Source: VAXT01 sp964591295 (GTDB taxonomy: Bacteria; Actinomycetota; Thermoleophilia; Gaiellales; Gaiellaceae). Taken from it: a stretch of DNA of 64,000 nt. Positions within the stretch are counted from its first letter, which is position 1. Every line of letters begins with the position of its first letter. The notes below the pieces were generated by a model. It saw nothing but the letters and a program-made list of their open reading frames with translations. It was not told where the DNA came from and did not search any database. The stretch spans positions 12,261 to 76,260 of the forward strand of contig CAZQAG010000005.1 in assembly GCA_964591295.1 (NCBI GenBank), in the 5' to 3' direction. Shown here one piece after another: positions 41,714 through 50,554 of this stretch. Position numbers and translations under genes: made by a program.

Positions 41714-42158
41714 CGGCGTCGACAGTTCGCAGGAATCGTGCAGGGCTTCCCACCACGATTGTCGACGGCGCGACATCGCGCGTGACGACGGAGCCGGCGC
41801 CGACGACGGCGCGCGACCCGATCGTCACGTTCGGCAGGACGATCACACCTGCGCCGATCCACGCGTCGTCCTCGATCACAATGCGTCCGATAACCGGAGG
41901 GATCACCTCGCCGACTCGCGATTTATTCGCATGCGACGACAGCACGAGCAGCACACGCTGTGCGATCGCGACTCGGTCGCCGATCACAAGGCTGCGCTCA
42001 CGCCTGCCAAGCTCGTCGGTCACCATCAGCCCCTCGCCGATGTACACCTCCGCGCCGACGTCGTAGCCGGCGGCGCGCAACGCGCCGACGCGCGCGACGT
42101 TCAGCGGCAGGGTTCGCGCAGCGAGGAGCGCGAGCTTGCGCCGGACGGCCGCGTTCAC
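41703..42158 (-). CDS. Hexapeptide-repeat O-acetyltransferase
   Basis: A 151-residue left-handed beta-helix protein of the WbbJ/maltose acetyltransferase class. It contains repeated hexapeptides (VYIGEGLMV, SLVIGDRVAIAQ, VIEDDAWIGAGVIVLPNVTIGSRAVVGAGSVVT) and ends VVGSPARFLR. A histidine in LVLSSHANKS is the likely catalytic base. GTG start at 42158 overlaps the FkbM stop as GTGA. The acceptor sugar is unknown. Confidence 0.82.
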   Translation of the reverse strand: MNAAVRRKLALLAARTLPLNVARVGALRAAGYDVGAEVYIGEGLMVTDELGRRERSLVIGDRVAIAQRVLLVLSSHANKSRVGEVIPPVIGRIVIEDDAWIGAGVIVLPNVTIGSRAVVGAGSVVTRDVAPSTIVVGSPARFLRTVDADGD

Positions 42159-42991
42159 TCCGCTCGCTCCGCGGTGCGGAGGAGCGCCTGCACCCGATCC
42201 AGCTCCTCTGGTCGGACGAACAAGAAGTTGTGGATATAGGCCGGGTCCATCGCCTCCTGGAGCGTCTCGCCTTCGACGAATCGCAGCTGGTCGCGCTCGA
42301 GGTCGAAGTCGTCGAGCGGCATGAACGTCGTGCTGCGGAGCGCGAGCCCGGCGTAGCCGAGCACCGCCAGTCGCTTGAAGACGTCGCAGATGCTGGTGTC
42401 CTGGTGCCGCTGCTCGATTTCGATGAGGAGGTGCGGCAGCGACCGGCGGAGCGTCTCGGCAGCGCCGGCGAGAACGGCCGCCTCGTGACCCTCGACGTCG
42501 CACTTTACAAACGCGACGGGTCGTCCGGCCGGCAGTTCGTCGTCGAGGCGGCGCAGCGTGACCGGAACCTCGACAAAGGTGGCGCCACTCCAGGTCGACG
42601 GAGGCGACACCGACGCCATGCCGGTGATCTCTTGACTGTCGAGAACCGGCACGTGGAGCTTTGCCGTGCCGGCCTCGTTCGACAATCCGACGGGGTGAAC
42701 AATGACATTGCGTCGACGGCGCGCGATCGCGGCGAGGTGCTCCCCGTGCGCGGGGTTCGGCTCGAACGCGTGCACCTCGCCGCGGTGCCCGACGAGACGG
42801 CTGAGTCGCGTCATGAAAAGGCCGCGGCTTGCGCCGATATCGATCGCGACGTCGCCTTGCTGGACGAGCCGGTCGACGGAGAGGAGCGTCAGGTCGCCAT
42901 TTCGCCGATACTTTCTCCAGGCGAGGTCTGCCTGGAGCGACGGGCTGACGCGTCCGGCCAACCTGATCGCGACTCCGCCCGGGTCGGTCAC
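42155..42991 (-). CDS. FkbM-family SAM-dependent methyltransferase
   Basis: A 278-residue methyltransferase. The SAM-binding loop is VAIDIGASRGLFMTRL (about 48), with EVHAFEPNPAHGEHL as the second motif and FVKCDVEGHEAAVLAGA as the FkbM signature. C-terminal helix ends FLFVRPEELDRVQALL. Family members O-methylate sugars or uronic acids, so it may cap or modify the exopolysaccharide. First gene of a three-gene minus-strand group coupled by overlaps. Confidence 0.85.
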   Translation of the reverse strand: MTDPGGVAIRLAGRVSPSLQADLAWRKYRRNGDLTLLSVDRLVQQGDVAIDIGASRGLFMTRLSRLVGHRGEVHAFEPNPAHGEHLAAIARRRRNVIVHPVGLSNEAGTAKLHVPVLDSQEITGMASVSPPSTWSGATFVEVPVTLRRLDDELPAGRPVAFVKCDVEGHEAAVLAGAAETLRRSLPHLLIEIEQRHQDTSICDVFKRLAVLGYAGLALRSTTFMPLDDFDLERDQLRFVEGETLQEAMDPAYIHNFLFVRPEELDRVQALLRTAERAE

Positions 42992-43179
42992 ACGTCCCCT
43001 CTCACCGGCGACGTTGTCGAGTGAGGCTCCACGTCATCAGCTGAAGCTATCGAATCGGCGCGGTGTGCTCGGCGCGGCTTCAGCGCGTGCGAGCGTCGCT
43101 TGTCCCACTCGACGACGGTGCTGCTCGGAAGTCGACTGCGACGTGGTCGAACGCGACGGGCAACTCGAAGTCGGATGTC

Positions 43180-43340
43180 GAGACGGGGACGCCGCCGGTC
43201 GCGGAGGTGTCCGGCTGGTGGCCCAGGACGATTGGCTCTTACCGGTACTCAGGGTCGCTGCAGACATCGGCGGGCGCCGCTAAGCACGAGCGCTACCTAC
43301 GCGACCAGCTGCGGTTCGCGCGGGTCCGGTTGCGATGACG
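43180..43340 (+). pseudogene. Decayed 5' fragment of a methyltransferase paralogue
   Basis: Read across two frames, this stretch matches the N-terminal part of the intact gene at 43849: QDDWLLP against YDDWFYR, then KHERYLRDQLRFARVRL against RDHRYLRDMLRLARFDP. Nucleotide alignment holds over roughly 100 bases with a frame change near 43,280. The SAM-binding core is absent, so it is a truncated relic. Confidence 0.5.
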
Positions 43341-43737
43341 GATGTGCGCGCGAATAGGCCCTCGGGCTTTAAGCAAGGGCGGCTGAGCTGCGTGCTGCAC
43401 GGCCCTGGCCTTGGTCGCCAGCAAGTGGTCTGCGGCCGCGAAGGTCGACGCGACGACGAAGTTATCGTGCGAGACCGACACCGGCGCTCCATTGGGGCTC
43501 CGGTAGAGGCCGATCTTGTCGGCGGTGTACATCGTCGAGCCGTCGGGCTCCCCAGCTCCACGCTGTGCTCGTTCGGCTTTTGAAGTCGTCGGAGAAGCGG
43601 ATGCCGGGAGCTCGGTGACTAGCTGAAGCCGTCGGGACGAAAGTGAGCGCCACTATGAGCGAGGCGAGCGCACCGCAGACGCGGGTTGGGAAGGTCTGAA
43701 CCACGCTCGCGCGCGCCGTGTCGCAGCCGTAAGACAA
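43293..43737 (-). pseudogene. Broken exported beta-sandwich (lyase-like) protein
   Basis: The minus strand from about 43737 starts with a clear signal peptide (GALASLIVALTFVPTASASH) and a short mature segment IRFSDDFKSRTSTAWSWGA. Then the frame shifts, and the C-terminal end continues as GSTMYTADKIGLYRSPNGAPVSVSHDNFVV. This resembles the first and last strands of a heparin-lyase/LamG-like sandwich, with the middle deleted. It probably represents a lost exported polysaccharide-binding or -degrading protein; family call tentative. Confidence 0.45.
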
Positions 43738-43848
43738 GTGAAACTCCTTGGTCGGACTCGCGCGCGATGAGTCGCGCTATCTGGCTGATCGTCAGGGCGC
43801 GAGGATCGCCCAATCCCCTTTCTGGAGGGGTCACAGACAGCCCGCCCA

Positions 43849-44853
43849 TTGACTTCGGACGTAGCCGTTGGCACGTTTCCTCGCTTGAACATTTACGAAC
43901 AAGTGCTCGCCGCACGTCTCCCCGAGTACGACGACTGGTTCTACCGGTACTGCGGCGACCTGGCGACACCCGAAGGAGCCGAGCGTGACCATCGGTACCT
44001 CCGAGACATGCTCCGGCTCGCGCGGTTCGACCCCGAGGGAAAGACCGTGATCGACGTCGGTTGCGGCTTCGGGTTCACACTCTTAACCCTCGCTGATTGG
44101 GGGGCTCGGTGCGCGCTCGGCATCGACAGCTATAAGCCGATGATCGACACGGTGAAGGCCTACTTGCGCCTGATCGATCCTGCTGTGGCTGAACGAATTA
44201 GCGTCGAGGTTGGTGACGCTGCAGTTCTTCCCTACCCGGATGAAACGGCTGATCTCGTGATTTCGAAAGAGGCGATCTCCCACTACCGCGACGTTCAGGG
44301 TTTTCTGCGTGAAGCGCACCGGGTCCTCTGTTTCGGCGGCAGGATGGTAATCGTCGACGGCAACAACGGCGCGAATCCACGAATCGTCCGTGAGACACGA
44401 AGGATTTGGCGCGCCTTCGAGCGCGGCGACGTTGGAGAAGTCGAGGGGCACGACCCCGGGATCCCTTACCGGCAGAGGCGGCTAGAGATCGTGCGTGCCC
44501 ACGCGCCCGATCTTGACGCCGAGTGCGTTGCTGATCGAACCTTTGGGATGACCAAGGCAGAGGTGGAACGGGCTTGCGACGCGGTCCGAAGCGGCGGCTT
44601 CGTCGAACGACCCTACGACGCAGCCGCTGTGCCGCTAGATCCTGACACCGGCGCCGTGATCGAAAGACTCTTCGATCCGTTCCAGCTCGGAAGAGAGATC
44701 GCCGAGATGGGCTTCCGTGTCACCGTTCGCGGATACTGGGGCGGCGCCCAAGGCAAGAGGCATGTACGCGCCGCTAACCGCTTCCTCTCTCTCGGATCAA
44801 GACTGACGATGAGTACGGCACGTGCGTTCATGATCGCTGCCTGGAAACGCTAG
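43849..44853 (+). CDS. Class I SAM-dependent methyltransferase
   Basis: A 334-residue protein with a methyltransferase core: KTVIDVGCGFGFTLLTLADWG (about 65), GIDSYKPMID as the ribose-binding acidic loop, VEVGDAAVLPYPDETADLVISKEAISHYRD as motifs II-III, and REAHRVLCFGGRMVIVDGN. The C-terminal 120 residues are specific to this protein and unrecognised. Placed among capsule genes, it may methylate a sugar or lipid intermediate. The annotated TTG start is uncertain; a start near 43867 or later would keep the core. Confidence 0.8.
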   Translation: MTSDVAVGTFPRLNIYEQVLAARLPEYDDWFYRYCGDLATPEGAERDHRYLRDMLRLARFDPEGKTVIDVGCGFGFTLLTLADWGARCALGIDSYKPMIDTVKAYLRLIDPAVAERISVEVGDAAVLPYPDETADLVISKEAISHYRDVQGFLREAHRVLCFGGRMVIVDGNNGANPRIVRETRRIWRAFERGDVGEVEGHDPGIPYRQRRLEIVRAHAPDLDAECVADRTFGMTKAEVERACDAVRSGGFVERPYDAAAVPLDPDTGAVIERLFDPFQLGREIAEMGFRVTVRGYWGGAQGKRHVRAANRFLSLGSRLTMSTARAFMIAAWKR

Positions 44854-44982
44854 GCGCGACAGTCGGCGCCTCGCCGAGGCTCGCCGAACACGGGTGAGGG
44901 CTTAGAGCGGTGGGAGTTCTTCGGTTTCTTGGTCGCGCCGTAACCACGATTTGCCCGCGCGACGACTTGACGAGCGCATCGC

Positions 44983-45480
44983 TCACCGCTTCGCGCGCGA
45001 GAGCGCGCGCGCAGGATTCCCTGCGACCATCTCACCTGCCGCTATGTCTCGCGTGACCACAGCTCCCGCGCCGACGAGCGCGCCTGGGCCGATTTCAATT
45101 CCTCCGACGATTGTGGCCCCAGAGCCGATGCTCGCGCCGTGGCGGACAACCACTGTGGAAAACTCCCAGTCGCCTTCCCCCTGGAGGTCCCTTGCATCGT
45201 TGGTGGCTCGCGGATACTTGTCGTTGATGAACATCACGCCGTGGCCGACGAAGACCTCGTCCTCGATCGTGACGCCGTCGCAGATGAAGGTGTGACTCTG
45301 GATCTTGCAGGCCGCGCCGATGACCGCGCCGCGCTGGATCTCGACGAAGGTCCCGATACGCGTGTTGTCGCCGATGCGGCAGCCGTAGAGGTTGGTGAAG
45401 GGGTGGACGATCACGTTCTCGCCGAACTCGACGTCGTCGATCAGGCGGTGCGAGGCGTCGTTGACGGGGCCGTCAGCCAT
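44983..45480 (-). CDS. Hexapeptide N-acetyltransferase (WbpD/WlbB-like)
   Basis: A 165-residue left-handed beta-helix enzyme with GENVIVHPFTNLYGCRIGDNTRIGTFVEIQ and later IGSGATIVGGIEIGPGALVGAGAVVT. The extended loop KIQSHTFICDGVTIEDEVFVGHGVMFINDKYPRA is characteristic of WbpD/WlbB. These acetylate the 3-amino group of UDP-2-acetamido-3-amino uronic acids. The start overlaps the DegT gene by 8 nt, and a Gfo/Idh dehydrogenase of the right class is at 31014, so the set can be assembled. A frameshifted copy is at 51977-52469. Confidence 0.85.
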   Translation of the reverse strand: MADGPVNDASHRLIDDVEFGENVIVHPFTNLYGCRIGDNTRIGTFVEIQRGAVIGAACKIQSHTFICDGVTIEDEVFVGHGVMFINDKYPRATNDARDLQGEGDWEFSTVVVRHGASIGSGATIVGGIEIGPGALVGAGAVVTRDIAAGEMVAGNPARALSRAKR

Positions 45481-46615
45481 TGCCGAAGAAGGCGGTGACC
45501 GATTCGATGACTGCCTCGGCTTGATCTTCGGTCATACCCGGAAAGATCGGAAGCGAGAGGCACTCCGCCGCCAGTGCCTCGGCAACGGGGAAGGACCCTC
45601 GGCCGTAACCGAGGCGCGCGTACGCAGGACACAGGTGCGGCGGTTCGGGGTAATGCCGGCCCGCGCCGATTCCTCTCTCGGCGAGAAACTCGGCGAGTGC
45701 CTCCGGGTCTCCGGTTCGCACGACATAGAGGTGCCAGACGGGCTCGCTCCCTTCGGGAACCCGGGGCAGTCGCAGATCGCCAACGCCTTCCAGGGCCTGG
45801 TCGTAGAACTGGGCGAGGGCGCGCCTCTGCGCATTCCATTCGTCGAGAAGCGGCAGCTTGTGGAGGAGGACCAGCGCCTGGATCGTGTCGAGGCGGGCGG
45901 TGTAGCCCTCGAGAGTGTGGCGGTACTTCGCTGTCTGGCCATGCTCTCGAAGGGCCTTGACGCGAGAGGCAAGCTCGGCGTCGTTGGTCACCAGCGCCCC
46001 CGCGTCTCCCATCGCTCCGAGGTTCTTTGCCGGATAGAAGCTGAAGGCCGCCGCAAGCCCAGAGGCGCCGGCGCGAAGACCATCCCGACCGGCACCGTGC
46101 GCCTGGCAGGCGTCCTCGATGATCGCCAGCCCGTGTCGCTCGGCGATTGCAGACAGGGAGCGCATATCTGCCATCTGGCCGTAGAGGTGCACAGGGACGA
46201 TGAACCGGGTCCGGGAACCGATTGCCTGCTCGACAGCGTTGGCGTCGAGGTTGTAGTCCGTCTCGCCGATGTCGACGGGCACCGGCACGCCGCCGGCCTG
46301 AGTGACGGCTTCGAAGGTTGCGACGAACGTGTGCGCAGGGATGATGACCTCATCTCCCTCGTCGAGGCCTGCGGCAAGAAGGGCTAGGCGGACGGCATCG
46401 AGGCCGCTCCCGACTCCGGCGCAGTGCTGACGATCGCAGTAGCGCGCAAATTCAGTCTCGAAGACGGCGACCTGCGGTCCGTTCGTGAACGTTCCCGAAT
46501 CGATGAGCTCCGAGATCTCGGCCAGGATCTCTGCTTTGAGCCCGTCGTGCATCGGAGCGAGGTCGAAAAAGGGAACTCGCGCAAGGGCGGCAGGCAGCAC
46601 CTGTCTCTTTGCCAT
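45473..46615 (-). CDS. DegT/DnrJ/EryC1 sugar aminotransferase
   Basis: PLP-dependent aminotransferase of 380 residues that would aminate a 3-keto nucleotide sugar (WbpE-like). Visible features: FFDLAPMHDGLKAEILAEI at the N-terminus, GVGSGLDAVRLALLA, GDEVIIPAHTFVAT, IVPVHLYGQMADM, IIEDACQAHGA and the PLP lysine in SFYPAKNLGAMGDAG (about 185). ATG 46615 lies 6 nt after a TACCTT box on the minus strand, so it is the first gene of the DegT-acetyltransferase pair. A deleted copy is at 52462-52931. Confidence 0.9.
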   Translation of the reverse strand: MAKRQVLPAALARVPFFDLAPMHDGLKAEILAEISELIDSGTFTNGPQVAVFETEFARYCDRQHCAGVGSGLDAVRLALLAAGLDEGDEVIIPAHTFVATFEAVTQAGGVPVPVDIGETDYNLDANAVEQAIGSRTRFIVPVHLYGQMADMRSLSAIAERHGLAIIEDACQAHGAGRDGLRAGASGLAAAFSFYPAKNLGAMGDAGALVTNDAELASRVKALREHGQTAKYRHTLEGYTARLDTIQALVLLHKLPLLDEWNAQRRALAQFYDQALEGVGDLRLPRVPEGSEPVWHLYVVRTGDPEALAEFLAERGIGAGRHYPEPPHLCPAYARLGYGRGSFPVAEALAAECLSLPIFPGMTEDQAEAVIESVTAFFGNG

Positions 46616-46763
46616 GCTTTCAAGGTAGTTGCTCGACCGCGGAGCGTCCATACGGCTGAAGCGCGCAGGAGACCGGGAACGCACCATTCGAAATGGTTCG
46701 CCTGAGGTTCGGAAGGACGATTGAGCGACCCTTCTTGTGCAACTAGCGTGAGTAGTCCAAGAG
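46616..46763. promoter_or_regulatory. Divergent promoter region between DegT and ligase A
   Basis: 148 bp. TACCTT (minus strand, 46627-46622) ends 6 nt before the DegT ATG. A palindrome ACCATT-CGA-AATGGT lies at 46683-46697 and is kept in the duplicate (52999-53013, with loop CGC). TAGCGT precedes the ligase ATG by 14 nt. The whole region is about 90 percent identical by eye to 52932-53079. Confidence 0.45.
46622..46627 (-). promoter_or_regulatory. -10-like TACCTT box of the DegT gene
   Basis: On the minus strand TACCTT ends 6 nt before the ATG at 46615. It is kept in the duplicate next to the decayed copy. Confidence 0.4.
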
Positions 46764-48737
46764 ATGTCGGAACAACTTGTCGTTCCATCACCGGTGGTCG
46801 CCTTGCGTCGTGAGCTGAATGATCGGCTCGGGCGCGCGCTGCAGGCGATCCCGGCTTCTCTCGCTCTCATCGGAACTCTCACGCTAGGCGCGTCGAACGG
46901 CGGCTATTTCCCGGTCGCCTGGGGCTGGGCTGCGCTCGCTCTTCTGTGGGTCGCCGGTGTTGCTCTGCTCGTTCGATCGAAGATCTCGATAAGCCCGCTC
47001 GAGCTCGCGTTTCTCGCCGGCTTGACGGTGTTTGGCTTCTGGGTCGCGCTCAGCGCTAGCTGGTCAGCGAGCAGCGGATCCCTCTACGAAGCCGAGCGCA
47101 TGCTCGTCTACGTCGCAGGCGTTGCGGCGGTTCTCGTCGTCGCCCGTCGCCGATCCTACGGCCGGCTGCTTGCGGGAGCACTGATCGGGATTACCCTCGT
47201 TTCAGGCTACGGCCTCGCGACAAGGCTCTTTCCGGAACGCCTCAGCACCTACGACCCGGTTGCGGTCTACCGTCTCTCGGAGCCGATCGGCTACTGGAAC
47301 GCGCTCGGGATCTTCGCGGTCATCGGCGTGCTCCTCGCGCTCGGGTTTGCCACGCGCGGGCGAGCGGCGACCTCGCGGGCGCTCGCTGCGTCCGCGATCG
47401 TCCTCTTGCTGCCCACGATCTACTTCACTTTCGGCCGCGGGCCGATGTGGGCACTCGGGATCAGTCTCGTCGCTCTGGTGGCATTTGCTCCGCGTCGATT
47501 GCAGCTCGTCACCGCGATGTTCGTCGTCGGTCTTCCCGGGGGCGCCGCCGTGTGGCTCGGTTCGCGCTTCGACGCTTTGGGTCGTCAGAGCTCGCCTCTC
47601 GCCGACGCTTCTCGCCAAGGCCATCGCTTTGCCCTGGAGGTCTTCGTCCTGATGGCGCTCGCCGCGCTGGCGATGCTCGCCTTTGTCGCCCTAGAGAAGC
47701 GCGTCGCGATCCCTCGGGCCGCCCGCCGCGCGTATGCGGGAGCTCTGCTGCTCGCAGTCGTCCTTGGACTCGCTGCCGTGTTTGCACGGTTCGGCAGCCC
47801 GCCTACGCTCGTCGACAGGGCCTACGAGTCCTTCAAGGCGCCCCCGGTGGGAATTGGCGCACCGGGCTCCAATCTGAGCAAACGCTTTCTCAGCTTGTCG
47901 AGCAATGGGCGCCTCGACATGTGGACCGTGGCTCGCCGGGATTTCGAGGAGCACCGGTTGGTCGGCTCCGGAGCTGGCAGCTACGAGCAGTACTGGTTGC
48001 AGCATCGCCCCGCGCCGATGATGGTGCGCGATGCGCACAGCCTCTACGCGGAGACGCTCGCCGAGTTCGGGGCGATGGGGCTCGTACTCCTTCTCGTGGC
48101 CCTGGGCGTGCCGCTCGTTGCCGCGGTGAAGGCTCGCCGGCGCCGGCTCGTACCTGCGGCGTTCGCCGCCTATGTGGCGTACCTCTTCCACGCCGGCGTC
48201 GACTGGGACTGGGAGATGCCGGCCGTGACGCTGACGGCCCTCTTCTGCGGCTGCGCGATCCTGCTTGCCGCTCGCCGGGACGGAAGGCCGATCACGCTCT
48301 CGTCGCGGATGCGCGCAGGCGCTCTCGCCGCGACGCTTGCGCTCTCCGCCTTCGCGTTGGTCGGGCTGATCGGAAACGAGGCCATCTCTGAGAGTCGCGC
48401 GCACGTACGCGCAGGGGAATGGAACGACGCCGAAGCCGAAGCGCGAACGGCGATCCGCTGGAAGCCGTGGTCTTCCGCGGGCTGGAAGCAGCTCGCGGAG
48501 GCCCAGCTCGGCGCCGACGACCTCACTGGGGCGCACGCGAGCTACAAGAAGGCGCTCGAGAAGGATCGGAACGACTGGAATCTCTGGTTCGACTACGGCC
48601 TGCTCAGCGAGGGGCGCGAGCGCCGCGAGGCCATCGCGCGCGCCAGGGAGCTGAACCCACTCAGCCCCGAGATCGCCGTTGCGCTCGAGGCGCTCCGGGG
48701 AACCACGAAACGTGGTGCCGCAAGGGCCGGGAAATGA
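46764..48737 (+). CDS. O-antigen ligase/polymerase with C-terminal TPR-like helices (type A)
   Basis: A 657-residue membrane protein. About 12 transmembrane helices precede a periplasmic Wzy_C-type loop: NGRLDMWTVARRDFEEHRLVGSGAGSYEQYW, VRDAHSLYAETLAEFGAMG and GVDWDWEMPAVTL. The last 130 residues form TPR-like helices (EWNDAEAEARTAIRWKPWSS, GAHASYKKALEKDRNDWNLWFDYGLL, REAIARARELNPLSP). It heads a cassette with an ECF sigma factor and a one-TM protein. A related but distinct protein (type B) is at 53831, and a decayed type A copy is at 53080. Confidence 0.85.
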   Translation: MSEQLVVPSPVVALRRELNDRLGRALQAIPASLALIGTLTLGASNGGYFPVAWGWAALALLWVAGVALLVRSKISISPLELAFLAGLTVFGFWVALSASWSASSGSLYEAERMLVYVAGVAAVLVVARRRSYGRLLAGALIGITLVSGYGLATRLFPERLSTYDPVAVYRLSEPIGYWNALGIFAVIGVLLALGFATRGRAATSRALAASAIVLLLPTIYFTFGRGPMWALGISLVALVAFAPRRLQLVTAMFVVGLPGGAAVWLGSRFDALGRQSSPLADASRQGHRFALEVFVLMALAALAMLAFVALEKRVAIPRAARRAYAGALLLAVVLGLAAVFARFGSPPTLVDRAYESFKAPPVGIGAPGSNLSKRFLSLSSNGRLDMWTVARRDFEEHRLVGSGAGSYEQYWLQHRPAPMMVRDAHSLYAETLAEFGAMGLVLLLVALGVPLVAAVKARRRRLVPAAFAAYVAYLFHAGVDWDWEMPAVTLTALFCGCAILLAARRDGRPITLSSRMRAGALAATLALSAFALVGLIGNEAISESRAHVRAGEWNDAEAEARTAIRWKPWSSAGWKQLAEAQLGADDLTGAHASYKKALEKDRNDWNLWFDYGLLSEGRERREAIARARELNPLSPEIAVALEALRGTTKRGAARAGK

Positions 48738-48787
48738 GCCGCTGAGCCGATGCGGAATCGCCCCGGCGATGCCAAGGTTTGATCGGA

Positions 48788-49306
48788 ATGTTCGCGCGCG
48801 ACCCGCTAGCTCACCCTGAAGCGCTCATCGAGCGCGTGTACGCGTACATCGCGTACCGGATCGGCGAGGGCCCGGACGCCGAGGACGCGACGAGCGAGGT
48901 CTTCGAGCGCGCGACCAGGTACCGCCACACGTACGACGCGCAGAAGGGCGAGCCGATCGTCTGGCTCATGGGCATCGCACGGCGCTGCGTCGACGAAGCG
49001 CGGCGGGGCATGTCCACGCAACGGTTCGAGGTTCCGGACGTCGCGGCGCCCGGCGACCTCGAGGAGGACGCGATCGCACGGCTATCGTTCCGGGCCGCAC
49101 TCGACCAGCTCGACCCGCGCGACCGAGAGCTGCTGGGCCTCCACTACGGGGCCGATCTGACCGCGCGGAGGATCGCCGAGCTCCTCGGGATGCGGACGAA
49201 CACCGTCCAGGTCGCGCTTCATCGCGCGATCGCGCGCCTGCGCGAGGCCTCGAGCGAGACCGAGGAGAGCGCCGGCGCTGGCCCGGCGGCCTCGCGCGCG
49301 CTGTAA
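48788..49306 (+). CDS. ECF-type RNA polymerase sigma factor
   Basis: A 172-residue sigma-70 family factor. Region 2 (about 10-75) reads ALIERVYAYIAYRIGEGPDAEDATSEVFERATRY, and region 4 (about 105-155) reads LDQLDPRDRELLGLHYGADLTARRIAELLGMRTNTVQVALHRAIARLRE. Only these two regions are present, as in ECF factors. It follows the type A ligase by 50 nt and precedes the one-TM protein by 56 nt. ATG 48788 is chosen by alignment with its paralogue at 55725 over TTG 48779. Regulon unknown. Confidence 0.87.
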   Translation: MFARDPLAHPEALIERVYAYIAYRIGEGPDAEDATSEVFERATRYRHTYDAQKGEPIVWLMGIARRCVDEARRGMSTQRFEVPDVAAPGDLEEDAIARLSFRAALDQLDPRDRELLGLHYGADLTARRIAELLGMRTNTVQVALHRAIARLREASSETEESAGAGPAASRAL

Positions 49307-49362
49307 GCATTTTCGGGGGCCGGTCTGTAAAGGGGTACGTCAACGACCCCTGAGGAGAAAAA

Positions 49363-49791
49363 GTGAGCAGATTCTGGAAGCGAACAGACCTCGACAGCGA
49401 GCGCCCGGCGTATCGGCCGCGGCCCCGCGCTGAGTTCGCGCGCGCGCTCGCGGACGACGTTCGTACAAGCCATCGCGCCACGTCGCCTCGGCTGCGCCTC
49501 GCGTTCGCAGCCGGGCTGACGCTGGCGATGCTCGTCGCACTCGCGACGTTCGGCGGCTTTGGGTACGCCGCGAGCGGCGTGAAGGCGCCGGTCAAGGTGG
49601 TCAAGTCCGTTTTCTTCGCGAAGAAGACGTCGCGCAAGGCCAACACGTACGCGGACACTCCCGCGGGCAACCAGTACCGCGGGATGAAGTGCATGATCAA
49701 CCACAAAGGCCGCATCATCGAGGTCGCGGGCGAGGCAGTGCCGGCGCACCAGCGGCACGGCGATACGGTTATCTCCTGTCGCCCGCGCTAG
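49363..49791 (+). CDS. One-TM sigma-linked protein with C-terminal HKG-AH-HGD domain
   Basis: A 142-residue protein: cytoplasmic Arg-rich N-terminus (about 1-45), one transmembrane helix (about 46-68, LRLAFAAGLTLAMLVALATFGG) and an exported tail. The tail has a cysteine-bounded motif, C-x3-HKGRIIEVAG-x5-AHQRHGDTVISC, related to the HTI-x-V-AHLAHGD-type repeats found at the ends of secreted proteins. Position after an ECF sigma gene and the N-terminal similarity to its paralogue suggest an anti-sigma factor, but no zinc-binding anti-sigma motif is seen. GTG start with GGAG upstream. Confidence 0.7.
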   Translation: MSRFWKRTDLDSERPAYRPRPRAEFARALADDVRTSHRATSPRLRLAFAAGLTLAMLVALATFGGFGYAASGVKAPVKVVKSVFFAKKTSRKANTYADTPAGNQYRGMKCMINHKGRIIEVAGEAVPAHQRHGDTVISCRPR

Positions 49792-49812
49792 CGCTTCTCT
49801 GACGCAAGTATC

Positions 49813-49841
49813 GAAGCGGAGGCCCTCGTGGCCTCCGCTTC
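49813..49841 (+). terminator. Terminator after cassette A
   Basis: Perfect 12-bp inverted repeat GAAGCGGAGGCC/GGCCTCCGCTTC with loop CTCGT, 21 nt after the one-TM gene, followed by a short T-containing stretch (GCTTTGTCC). A strong rho-independent-like hairpin. Confidence 0.7.
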
Positions 49842-49875
49842 GCTTTGTCCGACGGGAGGCGCCGCTACGCTCTGA

Positions 49876-50520
49876 CCGGAGGTACGCGGCCTGAACGCAA
49901 CCGCATCGAGCACCGCGAAACCCCGATCGGCCGCGCCCGTTCGCGGCGCGCTGCTCGCGGTCGGCCTTGCCGTCGCCGTCGGGGCGATGGCCTTCGCAAG
50001 CGGCGGGTACTTCCCCACCGCGTGGAGTTGGGGAGCTCTCGTCGCGCTGACTGTCGTCGCCGGGTTCCTCGTCGCCGGCGAGGCGACCAGTCCGTCGACG
50101 CTCGCTCTCGCCACGCTCGGCGGGCTCGCGGCCTTCTCGGCCTGGACCTGGCTCGCGCTGCTCTGGAGCGACGACCGTGCCGCGACCGTGCTCGAAGGGC
50201 AGCGCGCTCTGCTCTACGTGTCCGTCCTCGCCGCTCTCGTGCTCCTCGTGCGGCGCTCGACGGTGCCGCTCGTGCTCGCGGCGACGCTCGTCGCGATCTT
50301 CCTCGCCTCGGGGTACGGCCTGCTCACGCGGCTCTTCCCCGAGCGGCTCGGCGTCTTCGACCCGATCGCTGCGTACCGGCTCGAGGAGCCGCTCACCTAC
50401 TGGAACGCGCTCGGGGTCTTCGCCGCGATGGGCGCGCTGCTGGCGCTCGGGTTCGCGGCTCGCGCCCAGAGCGTCGTTGGCCGAGCGCTTGCGGGCGCAT
50501 TGCGCGCACGTTTGCTACGG
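49876..50520 (+). pseudogene. Truncated type B O-antigen ligase
   Basis: The sequence from about 49925 closely follows the N-terminal half of the intact type B gene at 53831 (GGYFPTAWSWGALVALTVVAG, WLALLWSDDRAATVLEGQRALLY, VFDPIAAYRLEEPLTYWNALGVFAAMGALLALGFAAR). A TACGCT -10-like box is conserved at 49866-49871. The GTG of the intact copy is not kept, and similarity stops abruptly near 50,510, after which the frame runs into unrelated sequence. About two-thirds of the gene plus its sigma factor are missing here. Confidence 0.8.
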
Positions 50521-50554
50521 CGAATGGATCCTCGCATCTCGACTCCAGAGGTCA

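Larger units (their letters stand above)
42992..43848. other. 857 bp of decayed sequence between FkbM and the methyltransferase gene
   Basis: No intact gene. It holds a plus-strand remnant resembling the 5' part of the methyltransferase at 43849 and a minus-strand broken exported protein (both listed). The stretch 42992-43180 has open minus-strand frames with plausible composition but no recognisable family. Confidence 0.45.
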
